64,000 nt of DNA from Empedobacter sedimenti (lineage in GTDB: Bacteria > Bacteroidota > Bacteroidia > Flavobacteriales > Weeksellaceae), in the NCBI RefSeq assembly GCF_030005555.1, contig NZ_JASCQG010000003.1, positions 124,001 through 188,000 of the forward strand, given 5' to 3'. The notes beneath the pieces are model-generated. The model saw only the letters and a list, made by a program, of their open reading frames with translations, did not search any database and was not told where the DNA came from. Shown in pieces: positions 54,731-62,102 of the stretch (position 1 is its first letter; each line of letters starts with the position of its first letter). The translations under genes were made by a program, and so were the position numbers.

Positions 54731-54769
54731 AAAAAGGCAATTCGTTATAGAATTACCTTAATTTTTTAT
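54731..54769 (-). terminator. Terminator of the acyl-ACP desaturase gene
   Basis: AAGGCAATTC and GAATTACCTT form a stem with one mismatch, between the desaturase stop and cydA. A T-run follows on the minus strand. Confidence 0.6.
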
Positions 54770-54782
54770 GACTTTAATTAGA

Positions 54783-55784
54783 TTACTTTGCTGTCGCGGG
54801 AACTAACCATTTGAATTGTGGTCCTGATTCTGGAATTACAATACGTTGTGAAATACGTTCCATTCTATCAGGGAATTTCATAATAAAATCTCTTGCTTTT
54901 TCGGCTTCTTCATTCAATCCAGAAATTTTATCTATTTGCCAAGCATCGATCAATTTACGCATAATATCAACATAATCATGTGCTGTATACACACCTATTC
55001 GTTGTGCTGCATCAGAAAAAGAATCAAATAAAGTTCCTCTATCTTCTCCAGAAGCGCGTAAGAAATGAGCTGGCATTACGATTTTAAGTTTGAACATGTA
55101 TTGAACTGCTTTCATCATTTCTGATGGATCTGCTTCAAAAATACGACGAACAAACTCTGTATAAGCCAAATGATGACGCATTTCGTCTCCTGCAATAATC
55201 TTACACATACGTGATAATTTTTTTGCTCCAAACTGCTTAGCAATGGCAGATACATTATTGTGCGATACGTAAGTAGCTAACTCCTGAAAACTTGTATAAA
55301 CAAAGTTTTTGTAAGGATCATGCGCCGTTCCTATATCAAAACCATCGTTAATTAAATGTTGAGTAGAAACTTCTACTTCTCTCATATTAATACGACCAGA
55401 TAAGTATAAAAATTTATTTAAGACATCTCCGTGACGATTTTCCTCACCTGTCCAATGACGAATCCATTTTGCCCATCCATTCTCTAGGTAATTACCTTCT
55501 TCATCAACTACACCATCCATCTGCATCAACCACGATTCGTAGGTTGGCAAGGCTTCTTCGGTAATAGTATCTCCAATCAATGTAATCCAGAAATCATCTG
55601 GTAAATCTTTCGAAAGCTCTTGCAATTCTTTAATTTCTTCAAAGAATGAATCACTTTGCGAGTTAGGTAAAAAATCAGTTGGTTGCCAAATTTTATCAGC
55701 TGGAACTAAGAATTTATCCATATAAGCATCAATATCTTTCTCAAGAAATTGCATTACTTCCAGACGAACATTTTTTATTGACAT
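54783..55784 (-). CDS. Acyl-ACP desaturase (stearoyl-ACP 9-desaturase family)
   Basis: The 333-residue soluble diiron protein has the two EExxH-like motifs EENRHGD (about residue 111) and DEMRHHLAY (about residue 197), typical of plant-type acyl-ACP desaturases. It introduces a cis double bond into ACP-bound stearate or palmitate. It is 9 bp downstream of plsC, so unsaturated acyl chains and phosphatidic acid synthesis may be coordinated. Confidence 0.9.
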   Translation of the reverse strand: MSIKNVRLEVMQFLEKDIDAYMDKFLVPADKIWQPTDFLPNSQSDSFFEEIKELQELSKDLPDDFWITLIGDTITEEALPTYESWLMQMDGVVDEEGNYLENGWAKWIRHWTGEENRHGDVLNKFLYLSGRINMREVEVSTQHLINDGFDIGTAHDPYKNFVYTSFQELATYVSHNNVSAIAKQFGAKKLSRMCKIIAGDEMRHHLAYTEFVRRIFEADPSEMMKAVQYMFKLKIVMPAHFLRASGEDRGTLFDSFSDAAQRIGVYTAHDYVDIMRKLIDAWQIDKISGLNEEAEKARDFIMKFPDRMERISQRIVIPESGPQFKWLVPATAK

Positions 55785-55793
55785 ATAATTATT

Positions 55794-56531
55794 TTATGCG
55801 GTTATACTACTTTTTACGGTTTGCTCTGCAAGCTCGAATATTTCATCAAACTTATAGTCACTCACTTTTAAGGGTTTATGATATTGTATCGTTACTTTAG
55901 CACCTAAATACATCGGAAACTTACCCCATTTCTCTATTTCCCACGTATTGTTAAGCGTAACTGGAACAACATATGCATCTTTAGCGTATTTTGTCAAAAC
56001 TTTCAATCCATTTTCTTTGAAAGATTTCGGAACACCATTTTTGCTTCTTGTACCTTCTGGAAAAATAATTGCTGAATAATTATTTTTCTGAATGTATTGT
56101 GCTAGTTTTTTAATTTCCTCTATTGCTTGTTTTCCGTTTTTACGATCGATTAATGCTGATCCTCCATGTGTTAGATTGTACGATACACTCGGAATTCCTT
56201 TTCCTAATTCTATTTTCGAAATAAACTTTGGATGATAATCAGCCAAATCATACTCTAACGGAGAAATATCATACATACTTTGATGATTACTCACAAAAAT
56301 TAATGGTACATTTTTTTTCAAATTCTCTCGCCCTTTATATGTGTAAGTTGTCCCTAAAAATTTTGTCCAAAAAACCAAAAGACCATTCATCACTTTTACA
56401 CTTTGATGATGAGCAGAATAACCTCCCAAATTGTAACACAACCATTGCACTACGTGCATTACCAACAACGTTAATCCATAAAAAATATAAAAGATTATAG
56501 ATAACGGATAACTTAAAACTTTCTTCAACAT
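55794..56531 (-). CDS. plsC: 1-acyl-sn-glycerol-3-phosphate acyltransferase
   Basis: The 245-residue membrane enzyme has the HX4D motif NHQSMYDI near residue 81 and the FPEGTRSKNG motif near residue 158, with an N-terminal hydrophobic helix. It acylates lysophosphatidic acid to phosphatidic acid. The ATG at 56531 is preferred over the in-frame TTG at 56546, because the family normally begins close to the first helix. The next gene downstream is the desaturase, 9 bp away. Confidence 0.9.
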   Translation of the reverse strand: MLKKVLSYPLSIIFYIFYGLTLLVMHVVQWLCYNLGGYSAHHQSVKVMNGLLVFWTKFLGTTYTYKGRENLKKNVPLIFVSNHQSMYDISPLEYDLADYHPKFISKIELGKGIPSVSYNLTHGGSALIDRKNGKQAIEEIKKLAQYIQKNNYSAIIFPEGTRSKNGVPKSFKENGLKVLTKYAKDAYVVPVTLNNTWEIEKWGKFPMYLGAKVTIQYHKPLKVSDYKFDEIFELAEQTVKSSITA

Positions 56532-56591
56532 TAGAAATTTAGACAAATTTAATAAAAAATTATGCTTAGCATAATAAATTTTAATTGATGT

Positions 56592-56993
56592 TTATTTAGC
56601 TAGATTCAAAGTTAGCTTTTCTTGATGAGCTTCATCGTAAAAAGTAATTTGATTTGTAGAATTTACTTTATAATATGCAGTTTTTTGTAAATTTTGCATC
56701 AAATTTTGAGGAATTTCGCAATCAACATTCACTTGTTTTAAATGATTAAAAATTATAGCTTGATTTACTTTTGTATAATCAGCTGTAATAATTCCGCAAT
56801 CCGTTTTCAACACCATTTTTTTTGTTGTATCCTCAAAAACAAGGTAATTTGAACTCTGATTAACAGACCACTTTCCGGACAAATCGTTAATTTCTGTAAC
56901 AGTAGTTTTAGGATACGAAACCGTTTTTACTGGTAAACAACTTGTTACCAAAAAAACAGAACCGAGACAAAGAGTTTGTACAATATATTTCAC
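56592..56993 (-). CDS. Small lipoprotein, META/HslJ-like in shape
   Basis: The 133-residue lipoprotein has the lipobox VTSCLPVK. The mature part is beta-rich, with LSGKWSVNQSSNYLVFED and TDCGIITADYTKVNQAIIFNHLKQVNVDCEIP. The layout, with a W after GxW and a TxCG followed by a short Cys-containing strand, resembles META (HslJ) domains, but the match is degenerate and I would not name it so firmly. It has no neighbours within an operon. Confidence 0.6.
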   Translation of the reverse strand: MKYIVQTLCLGSVFLVTSCLPVKTVSYPKTTVTEINDLSGKWSVNQSSNYLVFEDTTKKMVLKTDCGIITADYTKVNQAIIFNHLKQVNVDCEIPQNLMQNLQKTAYYKVNSTNQITFYDEAHQEKLTLNLAK

Positions 56994-57115
56994 GTGGTTT
57001 TTACTTTAAAACGAAGTTAAAATAATTTAAGTTATTATAATTCAATTTTAATAAAACTTACTGATAAATTAAAAGTTGAATAGAAACTCATTAAATTTGT
57101 CATAATTATTATACT

Positions 57116-57367
57116 ATGGCAAACACAAAGAAAGGAGAAGTTTTTACAGACACAAATAACATAAAAAAAGTAAAAATAGAACGTAAACCAAGTTTTCCGA
57201 AAATTTATATTTTGACTGATGATTGTCAATTCGTGGAAGATGGTTTGTACGAATTAGATTTTTTTGAAACGCCTAATGTAACCAATTTCAAATCTGAACT
57301 AAATCCAACTATTCCTGCAATTAACTTTAAGCAATTAAGTGAGAAAGGGAGAGAAAATTTAGTATAA
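57116..57367 (+). CDS. Uncharacterised 83-aa protein
   Basis: I do not recognise it. The product (MANTKKGEVFTDTNNIKKVKIERKPSFPKIYILTDDCQFVEDGLYELDFFETPN...) is basic at the N-terminus and has no signal peptide or membrane helix. The stop is only 3 bp from the stop of the convergent membrane protein, and no hairpin lies between them. A small soluble domain is all that can be said. Confidence 0.55.
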   Translation: MANTKKGEVFTDTNNIKKVKIERKPSFPKIYILTDDCQFVEDGLYELDFFETPNVTNFKSELNPTIPAINFKQLSEKGRENLV

Positions 57368-57370
57368 GTT

Positions 57371-57676
57371 CTAAAAACTTCCTCCGAAATTAGCACCTTC
57401 AAATAGTTTTACGATTCCAAAAAAAGGAATAAAACTTAAAAGTAATACAAGATATAACATCCAATTTTTATAGTTAAAAATAATGGATAGCACTGAAAAA
57501 AGTGGACATAAAATAAAGGACGCAAACCCTGTATAAGCTATAAAATCAAGTAAAAAAAATTGACTTCTTGCTATTTCGGTTCCATCGATACTAAACATAA
57601 CAACAAAACAGATAAAGAAGAAAATTGTCAATCCTAAAAATATTCTTGACATTTTGATTTTGGTAGGCTGATTCAT
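57371..57676 (-). CDS. Small three-helix membrane protein
   Basis: The 101-residue protein has three hydrophobic segments, at about 11-29, 43-65 and 71-87, and a basic N-terminus (MNQPTKIKMSR). No known family is evident. The ends converge with the 83-aa gene, 3 bp apart. The function is unknown. Confidence 0.6.
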   Translation of the reverse strand: MNQPTKIKMSRIFLGLTIFFFICFVVMFSIDGTEIARSQFFLLDFIAYTGFASFILCPLFSVLSIIFNYKNWMLYLVLLLSFIPFFGIVKLFEGANFGGSF

Positions 57677-57784
57677 ACAATTTATTTAAATAAAAATAAG
57701 TGAACTTTACTGAAAGAAACTCAATGAAAATAGTGATTTAAAGTTTTGCTTAAAATTTGATCGTATTAAAACAGAAATAAACAA

Positions 57785-57817
57785 AAAACCCACACTGATA
57801 ATCAGTGTGGGTTTTCT
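57785..57817 (-). terminator. Terminator of the tRNA operon
   Basis: AAAACCCACACTGAT and ATCAGTGTGGGTTTT form a 15-bp stem with T residues on the minus strand, just after the last tRNA. Confidence 0.85.
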
Positions 57818-57825
57818 TTAGATTG

Positions 57826-57899
57826 TGATCCAGTCAGGATTCGAACCTGAGACCTACTGCTTAGAAGGCAGTTGCTCTATCCAGCTGAGCTACTGGACC
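57826..57899 (-). tRNA. tRNA-Arg (anticodon TCT), copy 2
   Basis: The 74-nt cloverleaf has acceptor GGTCCAG, paired with CTGGATC. The anticodon loop CTTCTAA gives TCT, decoding AGA. T-arm GGTTCGAATCC is present. CCA is not encoded. It is the last gene in the tRNA operon and is identical to the first copy. Confidence 0.95.
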
Positions 57900-57926
57900 A
57901 ATCCAAAATTTTATTACTAAAATTCG

Positions 57927-58001
57927 TCGGGGTGGCAGGATTCGAACCTGCGACCTCCTGCTCCCAAAGCAGGCGCGATGACCGGGCTACGCTACACCCC
58001 G
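57927..58001 (-). tRNA. tRNA-Pro (anticodon TGG), copy 2
   Basis: The 75-nt cloverleaf has acceptor CGGGGTG paired with CACCCCG. The anticodon loop TTTGGGA gives TGG, decoding CCA. T-arm GGTTCGAATCC is present. Confidence 0.95.
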
Positions 58002-58028
58002 ATTTGGTCATTCATTATTCAAAAAAAG

Positions 58029-58112
58029 CGGAGAGACAGGGACTCGAACCCTGGCATCGGTTTCCCGATGACAGATTAGCAATCTGCTCCATTACCGCTC
58101 TGGCACCTCTCC
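58029..58112 (-). tRNA. tRNA-Ser (anticodon GCT), copy 2
   Basis: The 84-nt class II tRNA has a long variable arm (CATCGGGAAACCGATG). The anticodon loop TTGCTAA gives GCT, decoding AGC/AGU. It begins the second unit. Confidence 0.95.
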
Positions 58113-58153
58113 TAAATTCTTTTGAATTGTACGTTTATCTTTACAAGATTTTG

Positions 58154-58227
58154 TGATCCAGTCAGGATTCGAACCTGAGACCTACTGCTTAGAAGGCAGT
58201 TGCTCTATCCAGCTGAGCTACTGGACC
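58154..58227 (-). tRNA. tRNA-Arg (anticodon TCT), copy 1
   Basis: It is identical to the other copy at 57826-57899, with anticodon TCT (AGA). Confidence 0.95.
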
Positions 58228-58254
58228 AATCCAAAATTTTATTACTAAAATTCG

Positions 58255-58329
58255 TCGGGGTGGCAGGATTCGAACCTGCGACCTCCTGCTCCCAAAGCAG
58301 GCGCGATGACCGGGCTACGCTACACCCCG
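58255..58329 (-). tRNA. tRNA-Pro (anticodon TGG), copy 1
   Basis: It is identical to the copy at 57927-58001, with anticodon TGG (CCA). Confidence 0.95.
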
Positions 58330-58371
58330 AAAATTAGTCTTGTAAAAAATAAATATTTAAATGAACTACTG

Positions 58372-58455
58372 CGGAGAGACAGGGACTCGAACCCTGGCAT
58401 CGGTTTCCCGATGACAGATTAGCAATCTGCTCCATTACCGCTCTGGCACCTCTCC
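58372..58455 (-). tRNA. tRNA-Ser (anticodon GCT), copy 1
   Basis: It is identical to the copy at 58029-58112 and is the first gene of the tRNA operon after the promoter. Confidence 0.95.
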
Positions 58456-58498
58456 TTCTTTACTTTCTATAACCGAGATTACTTCTGTAAAGCGGATG

Positions 58499-58529
58499 CA
58501 AATATAGAATGAGTTTTATTGCAAAACAA
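58499..58529 (-). promoter_or_regulatory. tRNA operon promoter, minus strand (TTG-N20-TATATTTG)
   Basis: On the minus strand TTG (58527-58529) is followed after 20 bp by TATATTTG (58499-58506), about 44 bp upstream of the first tRNA. Confidence 0.65.
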
Positions 58530-58562
58530 GTCTTTTTTGAAAAAAAATTAAATTTTTTGGCT

Positions 58563-58570
58563 TAATTTTG
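58563..58570 (+). promoter_or_regulatory. -7 promoter box (TAATTTTG) for the amidase gene
   Basis: An exact TAnnTTTG match lies 31 bp upstream of the amidase start. The matching -33 element is not clear. Confidence 0.5.
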
Positions 58571-58601
58571 GCTACTTTAAAGACTATTTAGAACTAAAAG
58601 A

Positions 58602-59504
58602 ATGAATGTTAAAGGATTAGTATTTTCAGGAATTTCTTGTTTTTTTATTTTGACAAGTTGTGCAACCAATAAACCGTTACCAAAAACAATAACAAAGGTT
58701 ATTCGTGACACTGTCATCATCAACTCAAAAACAGAGCAACCTGAAATGACACGCGCAGCAAAGTTAGAACATTACAAAGTTACAACCGATTATTATCCGT
58801 CAGTTTCGCAGGACGAACGTGTACGCTTTTTGGTATTGCATTATACAGCAATCAATACAGAGTTATCGTTAAAGGTTTTAACTCAAAAAGATGTAAGTTC
58901 TCATTATTTGATAAATGATTATGATGATAAACAAATCAATTTATTGGTTGACGAAACAAAACGTGCTTGGCATGCTGGTATAAGTAAATGGAAAGGTTTA
59001 GATAATTTAAATTTCTCTTCTATTGGTATCGAAATTGTTAATCTTGGTAACAGTGGTGGTGTTTATCAACCTTATCCTGATTATCAAATCAAAAAAGTAG
59101 GTGAATTAGCACGAGATATTGTAAATCGTTATAATATTCAACCTTTCAATGTGGTTGGTCATGCTGATATTGCACCAGGTCGAAAACCAGATCCAGGACC
59201 ACTTTTTCCATGGAAAAAATTATACACAGATTATGGTGTTGGTGCTTGGTACGAGGAAACTGACAAATACTTGTTAATGCAACAATATCCTTGGGATACG
59301 ATGAGTTCTGTGTTTATAACTGATGTACAAAACGACCTAAAAAAATATGGATATGATGTACCAAGCAATGGTATGATTGATGCACAAACCAAAAATGCAA
59401 TTATTGCTTTTCAGATGCATTTCCGTCCTGAAAAATATGATGGTGTAGTAGATTCAGAAACTTGGGCTATTTTGAAAGCCTTAAATAAAAAATACAATCC
59501 ATAA
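58602..59504 (+). CDS. N-acetylmuramoyl-L-alanine amidase lipoprotein (AmiD-like) with peptidoglycan-binding domain
   Basis: The 300-residue lipoprotein (lipobox ILTSCATN) has an Amidase_2 domain: FLVLHYTAINTELSLKVL supplies the first zinc His, TKRAWHAGISKWKGLDNLNFSSIGIEIVN lies in the middle, and VGHADIAPGRKPDPGPLFPW supplies further zinc ligands. A C-terminal peptidoglycan-binding domain occupies about 225-296 (VFITDVQNDLKKYGYDVPSNGMIDAQTKNAIIAFQ). It would remove peptides from murein, like E. coli AmiD. The gene is monocistronic. Confidence 0.9.
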   Translation: MNVKGLVFSGISCFFILTSCATNKPLPKTITKVIRDTVIINSKTEQPEMTRAAKLEHYKVTTDYYPSVSQDERVRFLVLHYTAINTELSLKVLTQKDVSSHYLINDYDDKQINLLVDETKRAWHAGISKWKGLDNLNFSSIGIEIVNLGNSGGVYQPYPDYQIKKVGELARDIVNRYNIQPFNVVGHADIAPGRKPDPGPLFPWKKLYTDYGVGAWYEETDKYLLMQQYPWDTMSSVFITDVQNDLKKYGYDVPSNGMIDAQTKNAIIAFQMHFRPEKYDGVVDSETWAILKALNKKYNP

Positions 59505-59527
59505 ATATCAATTTATAATGTAATTTT

Positions 59528-59552
59528 AAGCTCCTTTTTTGGAGCTTTTTTT
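59528..59552 (+). terminator. Terminator after the amidase gene
   Basis: AGCTCC and GGAGCT form a stem around a T-rich loop, followed by a T-run that touches the start of the next gene. Confidence 0.7.
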
Positions 59553-60032
59553 ATGAAAAATATGACGATTATTTATATTAAAAATTATTATTTTGAAGAA
59601 CTGAAACTATTGATTCAGAGTTTCTTTAATCTAAACTATTCTCAAAACGATGAATTAGAGTGTACTATTTTCATGAAAAATTCGAGAACATATCTTCTAC
59701 AATTCAATCAAAATCTTACAAATAAAAATATAATTGATTGGATAAGTTATTTAAAAATTAATTCTCTTGATAAAAATAGAGAAGTTATCATCGAAGCTTA
59801 TTCTGAAATAGAAAACCTTCAACATTATTTTTATTATTCTAACGATAAAATTTTCGTCATCAATGAAGAAAGTATTCTTTACAAAGTTGTAGAAAATGGT
59901 GATTTTGAAGAAATAGAGACTAATGGAATCACTTTTAAAACAAACGAAATTCCTACTCAAAAACTTCATTTATTAGAAGTTATCAAACATCAAATCCCTA
60001 AAAAAATGTGGTGGAAATTCTGGAAAAATTAG
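59553..60032 (+). CDS. Uncharacterised 159-aa protein
   Basis: I do not recognise it. The product (MKNMTIIYIKNYYFEELKLLIQSFFNL...) is soluble, rich in Asn, Ile and Lys, with alternating strands and helices, and ends with a Trp-rich tail (KKMWWKFWKN). No signal peptide or membrane helix is present. The start is an ATG directly after the amidase terminator; a second Met at residue 4 is also possible. It is followed at 26 bp by a VOC protein. Confidence 0.55.
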   Translation: MKNMTIIYIKNYYFEELKLLIQSFFNLNYSQNDELECTIFMKNSRTYLLQFNQNLTNKNIIDWISYLKINSLDKNREVIIEAYSEIENLQHYFYYSNDKIFVINEESILYKVVENGDFEEIETNGITFKTNEIPTQKLHLLEVIKHQIPKKMWWKFWKN

Positions 60033-60058
60033 ACTAATTTTAACAACAAATATTAACT

Positions 60059-60433
60059 ATGGCTTTTAAAAGTTTACGTCCAATTATTTGGACAAAAGAT
60101 TTACAGAAAACAACAAAATTTTATAAAAAATTAGGATTCAAAATTGCTGATCAAAACGAAGACTGGATTTGGGCTTGTTTACAAAAAGATGATGTAGAAA
60201 TTATGTTAGCTTATCCAAATGACTCAGCAGAGTTTAAACAAGCTGCCTTTACAGGATCATTTTATTTTGTAGTTGACAACATAGATGAATTGTGGAGTCA
60301 GTTGAAAAATGAATGCGAAGTTGTTTATGAAATTGAATCTTTTGAGTGGGATATGAGAGAATTTGCTATATATGACAATAATGGTTATATACTACAATTT
60401 GGACAAGAAATTAAAGTAACTTTTGAAGATTAA
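60059..60433 (+). CDS. VOC family protein (glyoxalase/bleomycin resistance-like)
   Basis: The 124-residue protein has the vicinal-oxygen-chelate fold pattern: FKSLRPIIWTKDLQKTTKFYKKLGFKI at the N-terminus, and DDVEIMLAYPND and YFVVDNIDELWSQLKN in the middle. AIYDNNGYILQFGQEI at the end carries the metal-site region. It may bind a metal and a small ligand; the substrate is unknown. It overlaps the next small gene. Confidence 0.85.
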   Translation: MAFKSLRPIIWTKDLQKTTKFYKKLGFKIADQNEDWIWACLQKDDVEIMLAYPNDSAEFKQAAFTGSFYFVVDNIDELWSQLKNECEVVYEIESFEWDMREFAIYDNNGYILQFGQEIKVTFED

Positions 60434-60683
60434 TTCCTTGAAAAAAACAATTTATTACATTATTCTTGGCTTAATAATTTGTGTAATTCCATTTCTATTT
60501 TATTTCATTATCGACACCATGTTGAGTATAAAAAATGAAACGGATGGAATTGAAACATGTATTTCTAAGTTAACAGGAAAAAATCTTTGCTCGCAAATTG
60601 ATCAACTAAAAGTTGGTATATATATCGACTTGATTGTGATGGTTATTTGGTTAGCATTGAAAAATTTTATCGTTAAAAAATAA
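60423..60683 (+). CDS. Small two-helix membrane protein
   Basis: The product of up to 86 residues has two hydrophobic segments, at about 9-31 and 67-84, and a short Cys-containing loop between them (ETCISKLTGKNLCSQ). The start is a TTG at 60423 overlapping the VOC stop, or the TTG at 60438. No family is recognised. It sits 5 bp before the pentapeptide gene. Confidence 0.5.
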   Translation: MKINSLKKTIYYIILGLIICVIPFLFYFIIDTMLSIKNETDGIETCISKLTGKNLCSQIDQLKVGIYIDLIVMVIWLALKNFIVKK

Positions 60684-60688
60684 TTTTT

Positions 60689-61261
60689 ATGGACTCAAAT
60701 TATCATTTTGAAGAAGAAATTCAACAAATCGATTTCACTATTAATCCCTTTGAAAGAGGAGATTACGAAAGTTGTAAATTTGAAAATTGTAACTTTAATG
60801 AAATTGATCTAAGCGAATCAAAATTCATTGATTGCGAATTTATTGATTGTAATTTGAGTCTTGTAAAATTAGACGAAACGGCATTTCAGCAAGTTATGTT
60901 TAAGAATTGTAAAATGATTGGGTTTAACCTTGAAACATGTAATCAATTTGCTTTAAACGTAACTTTTGAAAATTGCGTACTAAATGATTCTTCGTTTTAT
61001 CAACTTCCTTTGAAACGTACTAAATTTGTACAATGCTCGTTGCAAAATGTCGAATTTTCTTACGCAGATTTATCCAATTCTTTTTTTGACGAATGTAATT
61101 TCTCGAACGCTATTTTTGATCAAACTGACTTAAAACAAGCAAATCTTAAAACTTCTTTCCATTTCAAGATTAATCCAAACGAAAATCAAATAAAAGGTGC
61201 TACATTTTCTAAAGAAAATTTAGAAGGTTTAGTTTCAAGTTTTGGAATTAAGGTCTTATAA
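60689..61261 (+). CDS. Pentapeptide-repeat protein
   Basis: The 190-residue protein is made of pentapeptide repeats of the A/C-D/N-L/F-x-x type: CKFENCNFNEIDLSESKFID, NLSLVKLDETAFQQVMF, CSLQNVEFSYADLSNSFFDECNFSNAIFDQTDLKQANL. They would form a right-handed quadrilateral beta-helix. Some such proteins (Qnr, McbG, MfpA) mimic DNA and protect gyrase. The C-terminus lacks the typical extra helix, and no quinolone phenotype can be inferred. Confidence 0.82.
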   Translation: MDSNYHFEEEIQQIDFTINPFERGDYESCKFENCNFNEIDLSESKFIDCEFIDCNLSLVKLDETAFQQVMFKNCKMIGFNLETCNQFALNVTFENCVLNDSSFYQLPLKRTKFVQCSLQNVEFSYADLSNSFFDECNFSNAIFDQTDLKQANLKTSFHFKINPNENQIKGATFSKENLEGLVSSFGIKVL

Positions 61262-61274
61262 GCTGTCAAAACAA

Positions 61275-62009
61275 TTAAAATTGTTTTGTATCAGTACGCT
61301 TTCCGTGATAAAAAAGAATGTTCCAATGTTCTTCTTTCGCTTGTTGTTCCCAGCGTAAACGATCTTCCATTGCTTTAACGCCATCAACATCATTTTTGAA
61401 AGCTGCATGATACTTAAAGTAGTTTAATTGAGGTAAATTATCAGCACCATAAAATGTAGTTTCTCCGTCTTCTTTTATCCAAAATACCTGCTGAAACGGA
61501 ACATGTCCTCCCGTTACTTCTAATTGAATATTCTCAGAAATTTGACCAAAATTTTCATTATTCATCCAAACAATATTTTTGAATGATTTTAATTTTTCTA
61601 ATCGTTCGTAATTGTACGAATTATTTGTTTGAGCAATTGCATAATCATATTCGCGTTGTTGAATATAGATTTCTGCTTCAGGAAAATTACATACAAACTG
61701 CTCTCCTACCCATGTTCCAATTCCATTAATATGATCTTTATGTAAATGAGAAATCAAAACTTTCGTGATTTGACTTGGTTCGATATGATGTTCGCGTAAC
61801 TTTCTTAGAATATTTGGTTCGCAATCTACCTCACTACCATAACCACAATCAATCAATATATTATCCGTTTTAGTTTGGATCAAAAAAGGACGAACAATCA
61901 AATTATATCCATCAATTGGTCGTTTAGCTTCAATATCATCACTTAGATAATGAAAATCTTTTTTTGTATCTACATAATAAACTCCTTCTAACAACGGAAT
62001 AACCTTCAT
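61275..62009 (-). CDS. MBL-fold metallo-hydrolase
   Basis: The 244-residue protein has the metallo-beta-lactamase zinc motif SHLHKDHINGIG, after NILIDCGYGSE. A second His lies in GGHVPFQQVF, the Asp in FYGADNLPQLNY, and the last ligand is near FYHGKR. The substrate is unknown; quorum-quenching lactonases and glyoxalase II-like enzymes share the fold. The ATG at 62009 is preferred over the in-frame TTG at 62027. It is convergent with the pentapeptide gene. Confidence 0.85.
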   Translation of the reverse strand: MKVIPLLEGVYYVDTKKDFHYLSDDIEAKRPIDGYNLIVRPFLIQTKTDNILIDCGYGSEVDCEPNILRKLREHHIEPSQITKVLISHLHKDHINGIGTWVGEQFVCNFPEAEIYIQQREYDYAIAQTNNSYNYERLEKLKSFKNIVWMNNENFGQISENIQLEVTGGHVPFQQVFWIKEDGETTFYGADNLPQLNYFKYHAAFKNDVDGVKAMEDRLRWEQQAKEEHWNILFYHGKRTDTKQF

Positions 62010-62055
62010 CTTAATAAATTTTAGCAAAGTTACTTCTTATAAATTGTTTACAATA

Positions 62056-62083
62056 AAAAAGGCTTCCAAAATCGGAAGCCTTA
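62056..62083 (-). terminator. Terminator of the S46 peptidase gene
   Basis: AAGGCTTCC and GGAAGCCTT form a stem with T residues on the minus strand, 20 bp past the stop codon. Confidence 0.8.
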
Positions 62084-62102
62084 TAAAATATGATGTGTTG
62101 TA

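Larger units (their letters stand above)
57823..58002. repeat. 180-bp direct repeat, copy A (tRNA-Arg, spacer, tRNA-Pro)
   Basis: This 180-bp stretch is identical to 58151-58330, including the untranscribed-looking spacer between the two tRNAs. The offset is exactly 328 bp. It marks a tandem duplication of the tRNA block. Confidence 0.9.
58151..58330. repeat. 180-bp direct repeat, copy B (tRNA-Arg, spacer, tRNA-Pro)
   Basis: It is identical to 57823-58002. The adjoining tRNA-Ser copies are also identical over 86 bp (58028-58113 and 58371-58456), but the Pro-Ser spacers differ in length and sequence. Confidence 0.9.

Noticed and set aside
57872-58156. A 94-codon plus-strand open frame
   Set aside because: It lies across three minus-strand tRNA genes and is a by-product of their sequence.
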